DNA from: Clostridium ljungdahlii
GTDB taxonomy: Bacteria > Bacillota > Clostridia > Clostridiales > Clostridiaceae
Assembly: GCF_001636845.1 (NCBI RefSeq)
Contig: NZ_LITT01000062.1
Location: 62,001-126,000, forward strand
Length of the DNA stretch: 64,000 nt
Direction: 5' to 3'
Shown in pieces: positions 17,191 to 24,750 of the stretch. The notes below the pieces were generated by a model, which saw nothing but the letters and a program-made list of their open reading frames with translations, was not told the DNA's origin and ran no database searches. The number at the start of each line of letters is the position of its first letter. Position 1 is the first letter of the stretch. The position numbers and the translations under genes are program-made.

Positions 17191-18660
17191 GTGAAATTTT
17201 GTGTTAAGTGTGGAAATAAACTAGAAGATAATGATATGTTTTGCCCAAAATGTGGACATAAATCTGGAGTGGAAAAGGTAAAAGAGGATGATGTAGGAAA
17301 TACTCAAATTTTTAATACCGACCTTATAAATAAGCAAAATAGTGAATCTCAATCTAAAGAAGACCTTAATAAAGAAGATTTTAATGATGATGAAGAAGTA
17401 GATGAAAGTATATTTGATACATTTAGAAGAAAGTTACGATTGAATAAAAAAGCGGCAGTAGTTATAGGAATAGTTATTTTATGTATTACAATACTTGTAT
17501 CTTTTCTAATAGGTAATGCAGCCAGCAAGCCTTCTAATGTGGTTTCAAAATTTCAAAAAGCAATTGCATCCAGTAATAAAGGACAATTAGTAGATATGCT
17601 TTATTGCAGTGATAATAGACTGAAGATAGATGAAAAGAGTGTAGCGCCTTTAATTAATTATTTTAAGGACAATCCTTCTTATTTAAATGAAGTTGTAAAT
17701 CAATTAAATAGTGAAGTAATGAGATCTGACGGAAATTTAAATTCTAATTCCAAAGGTAAATTTGATATAGTTTATGCAGGAAAGAAGTATTTGTTTTTCA
17801 AGGATTATAAGATAGGAATAAAGCCATCATTTATATCAGTAAAAACGGGAATAAAGGATGTACAATTTTCTTTAAACGGTACTCAAATAGCAAAAAGTGA
17901 TTCAAAGGATTTTTTTAAGCAACTCGGTCCTTTTATTCCCGGGAAATATAAACTTAATGCAGATTACAAAAATAACTATGAATCTTTAAATGAATCCCGT
18001 GATATAGATTTTATGAATTCAAGCGAAGATACTGCAAATGTAGAGGTGTTTAAGGATGTTTCTTATGTCAATATAAATAGTGATTATCCAGATGCAGAAA
18101 TATTTTTAAACAATAAGGATACTGGAGTTAAAGCAAAGGATGCCAGAAATTTTGGACCGTTGGCTGCTAATTCTGCTATATATGGTATTGCATCTGTAAA
18201 TGGGCAAAAGCTGAGAAGCAGCGACTATATTCTAAAAAAGGATGATGATTATATAAAACTTGATTTTACTCAATCTCAAACTAGTATGCAAATTGATCAG
18301 TACAGAATGCGTAATTTGATATATTGGTACACCTATTATTTTGCACAATCTGTAAATACTGGTGATTTTGAAGATGTTGAGAATTATCTGTATCCTGGAA
18401 GTCCACTTTATAATGCACAGAAAAGCTATGTGGCAGCTACTTACGAAAAGGGCATAAAGGAAGATATCAAATCTTTTAATGTAATCTCATACAACTTAAG
18501 TGATGATAAAAGATCTGGAACTGTGAGTACAGAAGAGGTTTATGATATATATCAAGATGGTGATACTGCTCCTAGTACTAAGACTTTTCACTATACTTAT
18601 ACATTTAAATATAACGAGGAGTTTTCTGGATATCAGCTTTCAGATATCAAATCTAATTAG
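17191..18660 (+). CDS. Zinc-ribbon membrane protein, TcaA-like
   Basis: A 489-residue protein. A zinc ribbon opens it (C4-x2-C7, C18-x2-C21), followed by a charged linker, one membrane segment at about residues 89-110 (VVIGIVILCITILVSFLIG), and a large extracytoplasmic part with a TcaA-like layout: helical domain, two beta domains (around NGTQIAKSD and VYVNI-like DVSYVNINSDYPDAEIFLNN) and an NTF2-like C-terminus. TcaA proteins in staphylococci affect the cell wall and glycopeptide response; the function in clostridia is unknown. GTG start after GAGGAGG. The stop codon lies at the edge of the next palindrome. Confidence 0.75.
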   Translation: MKFCVKCGNKLEDNDMFCPKCGHKSGVEKVKEDDVGNTQIFNTDLINKQNSESQSKEDLNKEDFNDDEEVDESIFDTFRRKLRLNKKAAVVIGIVILCITILVSFLIGNAASKPSNVVSKFQKAIASSNKGQLVDMLYCSDNRLKIDEKSVAPLINYFKDNPSYLNEVVNQLNSEVMRSDGNLNSNSKGKFDIVYAGKKYLFFKDYKIGIKPSFISVKTGIKDVQFSLNGTQIAKSDSKDFFKQLGPFIPGKYKLNADYKNNYESLNESRDIDFMNSSEDTANVEVFKDVSYVNINSDYPDAEIFLNNKDTGVKAKDARNFGPLAANSAIYGIASVNGQKLRSSDYILKKDDDYIKLDFTQSQTSMQIDQYRMRNLIYWYTYYFAQSVNTGDFEDVENYLYPGSPLYNAQKSYVAATYEKGIKEDIKSFNVISYNLSDDKRSGTVSTEEVYDIYQDGDTAPSTKTFHYTYTFKYNEEFSGYQLSDIKSN

Positions 18661-18710
18661 TGACAGGCACCTTAGTGGGGCTTAAATGATCCCACTAAGG
18701 TGCCTGTCAC
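18660..18710. repeat. GGTGCC palindrome, copy 3
   Basis: GTGACAGGCACCTTAGTGGG (18660-18679) pairs perfectly with 18691-18710 around an 11-base loop. Beyond it, GGATCATTTTTGCCCCACTTAAG (18718-18740) is complementary to the loop side (GGGGCTTAAATGATCC), so two mutually exclusive hairpins are possible. It overlaps the last base of the upstream stop codon and precedes the YjfB promoter. Confidence 0.75.
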
Positions 18711-18766
18711 CATAAAGGATCATTTTTGCCCCACTTAAGTATGAGGCACCAAAAAGAAGATATTGC

Positions 18767-18793
18767 TAAATGTTTTTCCCTAATTTACGATAA
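18767..18793 (+). promoter_or_regulatory. FliA-type promoter of the YjfB-like gene
   Basis: TAAA at 18767-18770, a 15-base spacer and TACGATAA at 18786-18793, 32 bases before the ATG at 18826. This links the small motility gene to the flagellar sigma factor. Confidence 0.75.
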
Positions 18794-18825
18794 TATAGGT
18801 ATAAAAAATTATTGGAGGGATAAAT

Positions 18826-19005
18826 ATGGATATAGCAGCACTATCAGTGGCAATGAGCCAATCAAGTGCACAGCAATCGGCTGGTATAGCACTTACCAAA
18901 ATTGCTATGGATTCAGGGAAGGAAAGTGCAGTTAATATGACAGAAATGCTGAGCAATTCTGCAGTAGATCCTAATTTAGGCAGTCATCTGGATGCAATGG
19001 CATAA
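18826..19005 (+). CDS. yjfB: YjfB-like putative motility protein (59 residues)
   Basis: A short gene starting ATG with GGAGGG 7 bases upstream. The product MDIAALSVAMSQSSAQQSAG... followed by ALTKIAMDSGKESAVNM and ending SHLDAMA matches the YjfB family of small putative motility proteins (typically about 60 residues, starting MDIxxLSMxMSQ). Function unknown. It has its own FliA-type promoter and is followed 17 bases later by a small coiled-coil gene, probably in the same transcript. It overlaps other spurious frames but is clearly the coding one. Confidence 0.85.
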   Translation: MDIAALSVAMSQSSAQQSAGIALTKIAMDSGKESAVNMTEMLSNSAVDPNLGSHLDAMA

Positions 19006-19022
19006 CCCTAGGGGTGTAAAAA

Positions 19023-19277
19023 TTGGCAATGAATCAAAAAGAAGAGGTAAGGCAAGAACTGGAGGAAGAGCTTCAGTGGGTAAAGTATAGGCAGCAAATG
19101 CTTGATATTATGGACAAAAAGTTGCTGAAAATGATGGAAATGGCAGAACAAGCTAAGCAGGATAACCTTGACGAAACATATTTAAAAGTTTTAAATGATA
19201 AAATAAATGATTTGGCAGCACAGGTTAGGGCATTAGATGAAGAAAGTAGAAAAGCAGAAGATGAAAAAATATTATAG
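19023..19277 (+). CDS. Small coiled-coil hypothetical protein
   Basis: An 84-residue, almost entirely helical acidic protein (EEVRQELEEELQWVKYRQQM, then LLKMMEMAEQAKQD). I do not recognise a family. The TTG at 19023 is 6 bases after AGGGGTG; an ATG two codons later (19029) is the alternative start. It follows the YjfB-like gene within 17 bases and ends at a palindrome, so the two form a short FliA-driven unit. A role in motility is inferred from that. Confidence 0.65.
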   Translation: MAMNQKEEVRQELEEELQWVKYRQQMLDIMDKKLLKMMEMAEQAKQDNLDETYLKVLNDKINDLAAQVRALDEESRKAEDEKIL

Positions 19278-19338
19278 GCAAGGTGCCTGGCAATGAGTGG
19301 GATATTACTGTTCCCATGCAGTGCCAGGCACCTTTGCA
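19278..19338. terminator. GGTGCC palindrome, copy 4
   Basis: GCAAGGTGCCTGGCA (19279-19293) pairs with TGCCAGGCACCTTTGC (19322-19337), one base unequal, with an inner TGGGA/TCCCA pair. It begins at the stop codon of the coiled-coil gene and can end its transcript. Confidence 0.65.
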
Positions 19339-19339
19339 T

Positions 19340-19366
19340 TAAAGTAATCTATAAATTACACGAAAA
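19340..19366 (+). promoter_or_regulatory. Possible weak FliA-type promoter for the second FlxA-like gene
   Basis: TAAA at 19340-19343, 15 bases, then CACGAAAA at 19359-19366. Spacing is ideal, but the -10 keeps only part of nnCGATAA. It is 100 bases before the gene at 19467. Confidence 0.3.
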
Positions 19367-19466
19367 ATAAATAGTGGGGATATAGGATAACTATCTCAAA
19401 AATGCTGTATGAGACCAATTATATGATAGATAATTATGAAATAATATATAGAGGGGAAGTATATAT

Positions 19467-20198
19467 ATGATAAATGGAATTTCATCTAATAGAAGTATAC
19501 AGACAATGACTAAAAATAAAAATGATACATCAGAGCAGGAAATAAAATCACTTGAGAATCAAAAAGATGCACTTCAAAAGCAAATAGACAATATAAAAAA
19601 TGGAAATGGAGATGCTAACACTAAACAGCAGTTAATAAAACCTATTCAAGAGCAGATACAAGAAATTGAGGCTGAAATTCAACAAAAGCAAGTAGATAGT
19701 GTTGACAGCAAAAATGATAATTCTGACGGTAAAAGCAGCACAAATACTAAATCTAATGGTATAAATGGCCAAAGTAATAGTAAATATTTTGGAGAGGATT
19801 TGTTGCTTGATGCATCAAAAATATATAAACAAATTAAAACTGTTAATTCCGTGAGAAGTGGTTTAATTGGTAAAGCTAATGAATTAAATTCAGATGCAGA
19901 TATGGATGAGGCACTAGAAAATTATAAAAGTGCTGAAATTAACAGATCTAAAGCTAGCGAAAATAAAGGACGTGCAGTTGGTTTAGAATCTAAAATTGGA
20001 AAGCTAAATGGAGAGATGAATAAAGATATAAAAAATGAAGTAGAAAAGATAAAAGACTTAGGTGTTCATGTTCAGGAAAACACAAAAACTGATGATAAGC
20101 AAAGTGTGCTTAGAGACAAAAATTTAAAGGAATATGATAAAAATGTTGCTGAGGACAGTAAAGAGAATAAAGATAAGTCCATAAATGTATTTGTATAA
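19467..20198 (+). CDS. FlxA-like coiled-coil protein (copy 2)
   Basis: A 243-residue protein with a FlxA-like coiled coil at about residues 22-75 (EIKSLENQKDALQKQIDNIK, then PIQEQIQEIEAEIQQKQVD), a serine/asparagine-rich middle and a helical tail ending DKSINVFV. It matches copy 1 (8836-9567) in length and organisation although overall identity is low. Strong AGAGGGGAAG ribosome site before the ATG. It lies between the YjfB unit and the surface-protein genes; a filament-associated or exported role is possible but unproven. Confidence 0.65.
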   Translation: MINGISSNRSIQTMTKNKNDTSEQEIKSLENQKDALQKQIDNIKNGNGDANTKQQLIKPIQEQIQEIEAEIQQKQVDSVDSKNDNSDGKSSTNTKSNGINGQSNSKYFGEDLLLDASKIYKQIKTVNSVRSGLIGKANELNSDADMDEALENYKSAEINRSKASENKGRAVGLESKIGKLNGEMNKDIKNEVEKIKDLGVHVQENTKTDDKQSVLRDKNLKEYDKNVAEDSKENKDKSINVFV

Positions 20199-20319
20199 AT
20201 TTAAATTTTTTTAATAGACAAACTCCTTTCCAGAATTTGTGGGAGGGTATATGCTAATTTTATGGTGAAATTTGCTATTAAATTAGGTATAATGTTAATA
20301 ATGGTAATATTTCTTATTA

Positions 20320-20366
20320 GGTGCCTGGCACCGAGCGGGATATTTGTTACCCCATCAAGGTAACAA
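20320..20366. repeat. GGTGCC palindrome, copy 5
   Basis: GGTGCCTGGCACC at 20320-20332 is itself palindromic; it is followed by a second hairpin, TTTGTTACC with GGTAACAAA (20343-20367). It lies 18 bases before the ribosome site of the CWB2/LRR gene. The rest of 20199-20396 shows no gene I can support. Confidence 0.65.
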
Positions 20367-20396
20367 ACACCAAAGAATAACATAGGAGGAAAGAGT

Positions 20397-23117
20397 GTGA
20401 TTATAAAAAGAAAAAATATACTTGTATTTATAATGACAATTGTTATAGTTTTTACTCTATCATACAAGGCTAGTGCCTCTATCCTAAACACCAAGAGATT
20501 GGCAGGAACTGACAGATATCAAACATCTTTGAAGGTAGCACAGGATGGTTGGTCGTCTTCATATTATGCTATTTTAGCATCTGGAGAAGATTATCCAGAT
20601 GCATTGAGCTCAGTTCCCTTGGCAAAAAAGTACGATGCACCTATACTTTTAACCCACAAAACTTATGTAGATAGTTACATACTTGATGAGCTCAAAAGCC
20701 TTAATGTGGGCAAAGTATTTATAATAGGGGGGACAGGCTCTGTTAGTGATAATGTTGTAAATCAATTAACAGCTTTGGGAATGCAGATAGAGAGAATAGG
20801 TGGAGCAGATAGGTACGATACTTCAGTAAAAATTGCTGAAAAGTTTGGAAAAGTAGATACTCTTACTGTAGCTACAGGACAGGACTATGCTGATGCTATA
20901 TCCATAGGACCAGCAGCTGCAGCTATGGGAGTTCCAGTGCTTTTAGTACCTAAAAATATTATGCCAGATGGCACAAAAAGTTACATACAAAACCTAAAAA
21001 ATATAATAAATGAAGATTATAAACAAAAACAACTATCTAGAAACGTAAAGGTTTTTGTAGTAGGCGATAATAGTGTAGTGAGTGATAATGTAGCTAGAGA
21101 ATTTGAAAATACATTTACAGATGATGTTACTGACCAGCAGTTTGGAGACGTAGAGAGAATAACTGGCTCAGACAAGTATGAGCGAAATATAAATGTAATA
21201 GCTAGATTCCTTGAAAAATATAGTAATACTAGTAATAGCAATGATAATACAAAAACTAAATACTCTACTAAAGATGATTTATTTAGTATGAATAATTTGT
21301 ATATTGCTTCAGGAGACGGTTTTGCAGATGCACTGTCTGGTGCAGCTGAGGCAGCTAAAAATAAAGCTCCAGTTATACTTTCAGGTTCATCTAATTCAAG
21401 GATTATAAATGATTTTATTTTGACTAAAATACCTAACTATAAAGGAGATAGTTCTATACCAGAATACCTTACAGCTTTAGGAGGGCAGATAGTACTGCCA
21501 AACTCCAGAATAAGTGATATTTTTGGTGATGTATTTAATGATAAAAATGTAAGTGGTGGTAATTCTTATCCTACTGCTTTTGGAGATAGTAAGCTAGAAA
21601 AACTCATAAGGGAAAAGATTGGAATGCCTACAGGAACTCTTAATTACTCGGATTTAAAAAATATCACATCTTTAGATTTGAGCAATCAGGGTATAACAGA
21701 TATTTCTGGACTTGAAAATTGTACAGGCTTGCAAAGTTTGGACTTAAGCTATAATCAAATAAAAGATATAACGCCTCTTTTAAAATTATATGATCTTAAA
21801 GATCTTAATTTAAGTCACAATGAAATATCTGACGTTTCTTATTTATCTAATCTTACAAATTTGGGTGAATTAAATCTAAGTGATAATAATATAAGTAATC
21901 TTGGTGAATCGAGAAAAGATACGAAAGATAGTGGTGATACAAATTACAGTACAATAAGTCAAAGTGTTTTTAAATATATGACAAATTTGACTTCTTTAGA
22001 TCTTAGTAATTCCAATGGAAGTTATAGAAATTCAATAAGTAGTTCTACGTTAGATAATTTGCAGTATTTGACAAAACTTACTTCCTTAAATTTAAAGGGG
22101 ACAAATGTAGGAAGCCTTACTAATCTAGAAAAGCTGACTAATTTAGCAACTTTAAATTTAAGCAATACTGAAGTAAGCAGTTTGGATTCTTTGAAAAATC
22201 TTAACAATTTGACTTATTTGGATTTAAGCAATGATGACAGTATAGATGGAGATGACTTAAAGCCACTTCAAAATTTGACCGGACTAAAGTATTTGAATCT
22301 AGCTAATGATGATGTTGATAAGCTAACTTATTTAACTGGACTTACAAATTTGACAACGCTTTATCTTGAAGATAATCCAATATCAGATTACACTCCAATA
22401 ATGCCTTATACAAATTCTCTTTATTATAGGGATTTTGATATAAGTTCTATGAGTAGTGATGCAGCATACTCTCAAGATACTGCAATAAGTGATCAAGTAA
22501 AGAATGAGATAGCTAATTTAGGAAGTCATTATTTAAAAAATAATGGTACATACAATTATAGTGACTATAATAAGCTTAGGTTTAGAGTACTTTACCATCC
22601 TTATGCTTCAGGTTCTTATAATGATACCCTTGCAAGACTTAAAGAGGAAAAGGACTGGCTAAATCAAAAAATAATATTGGGAGGCTTATCTGCTTCAGAA
22701 CTTAGGAATGTAAATGATGATCTTTCTAGTGTTGAAAATAAAATAGCAGATATAAGTAAAAAAGATGTTATGAATACACAGGCTGCGGACCTTGACAATC
22801 AACTTGCTTCATCCTATAATGCCAAGGATATGGAGAAGATAGTAAATAAAATCAACTATACTTATGCAGATTATAGATATGATTATTATAGAACCCTGGT
22901 GGATAGGTGTACAAATGATATACAAAGTATAGAAGCACAGATCCAGGTAATTGGACTGCAAGGTCCAGGTTACGGTGGGAGTAATACTATTGACAGACTT
23001 AGAAATATGTTAGATCAAAAGAAAAAAGACAAGGATTTGGCTTCAGACAAAATAACTATGTATGATAATTATAGAAATTTCTTTAATGCAGTTAATTCAG
23101 TGCTTGAAGAATATTAA
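20397..23117 (+). CDS. Cell-wall-bound leucine-rich-repeat protein with CWB2 repeats
   Basis: A 906-residue secreted protein. A signal peptide (IIKRKNILVFIMTIVIVF, cleavage near SYKASA) is followed by three CWB2 repeats at about residues 33-385 (RLAGTDRYQTSLKVAQDGW; RIGGADRYDTSVKIAEKFG; the third degenerate), which tether proteins to anionic wall polymers. Residues about 400-670 are leucine-rich repeats of the internalin type (SLDLSNQGITDISGLENC, DLNLSHNEISDVSYL and others). The last 230 residues are charged helices, probably coiled coil. GTG start 7 bases after AGGAGG. With the next gene it forms a surface-protein pair; an adhesion or S-layer-associated role is inferred. Confidence 0.85.
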   Translation: MIIKRKNILVFIMTIVIVFTLSYKASASILNTKRLAGTDRYQTSLKVAQDGWSSSYYAILASGEDYPDALSSVPLAKKYDAPILLTHKTYVDSYILDELKSLNVGKVFIIGGTGSVSDNVVNQLTALGMQIERIGGADRYDTSVKIAEKFGKVDTLTVATGQDYADAISIGPAAAAMGVPVLLVPKNIMPDGTKSYIQNLKNIINEDYKQKQLSRNVKVFVVGDNSVVSDNVAREFENTFTDDVTDQQFGDVERITGSDKYERNINVIARFLEKYSNTSNSNDNTKTKYSTKDDLFSMNNLYIASGDGFADALSGAAEAAKNKAPVILSGSSNSRIINDFILTKIPNYKGDSSIPEYLTALGGQIVLPNSRISDIFGDVFNDKNVSGGNSYPTAFGDSKLEKLIREKIGMPTGTLNYSDLKNITSLDLSNQGITDISGLENCTGLQSLDLSYNQIKDITPLLKLYDLKDLNLSHNEISDVSYLSNLTNLGELNLSDNNISNLGESRKDTKDSGDTNYSTISQSVFKYMTNLTSLDLSNSNGSYRNSISSSTLDNLQYLTKLTSLNLKGTNVGSLTNLEKLTNLATLNLSNTEVSSLDSLKNLNNLTYLDLSNDDSIDGDDLKPLQNLTGLKYLNLANDDVDKLTYLTGLTNLTTLYLEDNPISDYTPIMPYTNSLYYRDFDISSMSSDAAYSQDTAISDQVKNEIANLGSHYLKNNGTYNYSDYNKLRFRVLYHPYASGSYNDTLARLKEEKDWLNQKIILGGLSASELRNVNDDLSSVENKIADISKKDVMNTQAADLDNQLASSYNAKDMEKIVNKINYTYADYRYDYYRTLVDRCTNDIQSIEAQIQVIGLQGPGYGGSNTIDRLRNMLDQKKKDKDLASDKITMYDNYRNFFNAVNSVLEEY

Positions 23118-23140
23118 AGAAAGGAGATGCTTATATACTA

Positions 23141-24586
23141 ATGAATAGTTTTAGATTAAAAGGTGTGCTTAAAAGTAAGAAGTTAGTTTTATTGGTTGTG
23201 TCTGCAGCAGCTTTTGGTATTTTAAGTACTACAAAAGTATATGCACAACCAACAGTGGATAGATATGGTGGGATAAACAGATATGAAACTGCTGCTAAGG
23301 TGTGTGATGCTGGCTGGACCAGCAGTTCAGATTATGCAGTACTAGTAAATGGAGAAAACTATCCTGATGCTCTTTCAGCTGCCCCTCTTGCAAAAAAGAA
23401 TAATGCTCCTATACTTTTAACAGATGGACAAGTACTAAATCCTTATACATCTTCAGAAATTACTAGACTAAATGTAAAAAATATATTTATAGTAGGGGGA
23501 AGATATGTAGTATCACAAAGTATAGAGGATTCACTAAAAGCTAGAGGAATAAAGGTTACGAGAATTGAAGGTAAAGATAGATATGACACATCTATTCAAG
23601 TTGCAGGGAAGCTTAGTAGTAAGTCTAATGAAGTAGCTTTAGTAAATGCAAATGATTTTAAAGATGGCATGACTATAGCATCAATAGCGGCTTTAAAGGG
23701 TATGCCTATAATATTGACAGATGGTGGATATTTGCCTGCTTCTGTGAAAAAGTATTTGGGCAACGGATCCAAATTTAATCAAATATATGTAATAGGTGAT
23801 GAAAATACTATAGGTAACAGTGTCATAAGTGGCTTATCTAATGTAAAAAGAGTAGGAACAGGTAATGCCTATGGCAAAAATGTGAGTATAATAGAAGCTT
23901 TTCAAAATGAAATAGATACAAGCACTTTGTATATAGCTTCTGCTAAAGATTTTGCAGATTCTTTAAGTGCTTCAGCTTTAGCACCTAATACATCGTCACC
24001 AGTATTATTTGTAGATAGTCCTATGGATGAGGCTACATCAAGTTTTTTGAAAACTCATATAGTAAATAACTTAAAAGTATTAGGAGGTACTGGCTCTGTA
24101 AGTTATGATTTGGAAACTATTGCTAGAAGGCTTCCTTTACAGGTAGGTACTGCCAGTAACATAACAGATACTATATGGCAGGGTGACAAATATACTCCAA
24201 GGCCAACTATGGTAGTAACAGCAACAGATGGTACTAAAAAGGAAGTAGCTATAGATTGGAATTTAACCAAAATAGATGTTACAAAGCCTGGCATTTATAC
24301 TTTTGTAGGAAAGTTGAGGGGAACAGACCAAACGGTATATACAACTCTTACAGTAAAACCCATTCCTTATAAAATTGATGATTTGACTGAACCTGCAAGT
24401 ATAGGTGAAGATCATCCTTTACCAACTACAATTCCTGCACAGATGACAGATGGAACGACAACTAATGTACCTGTTACCTGGGATTATGGAACACAGAAGG
24501 TAACTACACCAGGAGTATACACTTTTTATGGAACGGTGAATAAATACAATAAAAAGGTTAAACTTACATTGACAATAACGCCTTAA
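23141..24586 (+). CDS. CWB2-repeat cell-wall protein with two Ig-like domains
   Basis: A 481-residue secreted protein. Signal peptide ending KVYAQP, three CWB2 repeats (DRYGGINRYETAAKVCDAGW; RIEGKDRYDTSIQVAGKL; RVGTGNAYGKNVSIIEAF) to about residue 330, then two bacterial Ig-like domains (group 4 type) at about 335-405 and 406-481, each with the TxPGxYTF pattern (VTKPGIYTFVGKL, VTTPGVYTFYGTV). Only 23 bases separate it from the previous gene, so they are probably one operon. AAAGGAG is 13-14 bases upstream, somewhat far. The C-terminal Ig domains would project from the wall. A GGTGCC palindrome follows the stop. Confidence 0.85.
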   Translation: MNSFRLKGVLKSKKLVLLVVSAAAFGILSTTKVYAQPTVDRYGGINRYETAAKVCDAGWTSSSDYAVLVNGENYPDALSAAPLAKKNNAPILLTDGQVLNPYTSSEITRLNVKNIFIVGGRYVVSQSIEDSLKARGIKVTRIEGKDRYDTSIQVAGKLSSKSNEVALVNANDFKDGMTIASIAALKGMPIILTDGGYLPASVKKYLGNGSKFNQIYVIGDENTIGNSVISGLSNVKRVGTGNAYGKNVSIIEAFQNEIDTSTLYIASAKDFADSLSASALAPNTSSPVLFVDSPMDEATSSFLKTHIVNNLKVLGGTGSVSYDLETIARRLPLQVGTASNITDTIWQGDKYTPRPTMVVTATDGTKKEVAIDWNLTKIDVTKPGIYTFVGKLRGTDQTVYTTLTVKPIPYKIDDLTEPASIGEDHPLPTTIPAQMTDGTTTNVPVTWDYGTQKVTTPGVYTFYGTVNKYNKKVKLTLTITP

Positions 24587-24646
24587 AATGGTGCCTGTCA
24601 CCGACGTGGAACAGAAATGTCCTGCTAAGGTGACAGGCACTATTTT
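24587..24646. terminator. GGTGCC palindrome, copy 6, likely terminator
   Basis: AAAATGGTGCCTGTCACC pairs with GGTGACAGGCACTATTTT (24629-24646), one mismatch, with a 26-base internal stretch. It follows the CWB2/Ig gene and ends in TATTTT. Confidence 0.65.
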
Positions 24647-24750
24647 AAAAAAGAACTATATGTGCTAAAATATTCTCATTATACTTTATAAGACTTGAAA
24701 TGAATGGTATGCTGAAAAGAAAAAAATATACATTAGAAAGGAGAATCGAA

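Noticed and set aside
18726-18935. A 69-codon frame overlapping the YjfB-like gene
   Set aside because: It has no ribosome site, runs across the FliA promoter and is in a different frame from the clearly conserved YjfB-like protein.
20263-20364. A 33-codon hydrophobic mini-frame before the CWB2/LRR gene
   Set aside because: The GGGAGGG upstream is too far from its start, and the second half is palindrome copy 5; probably chance.
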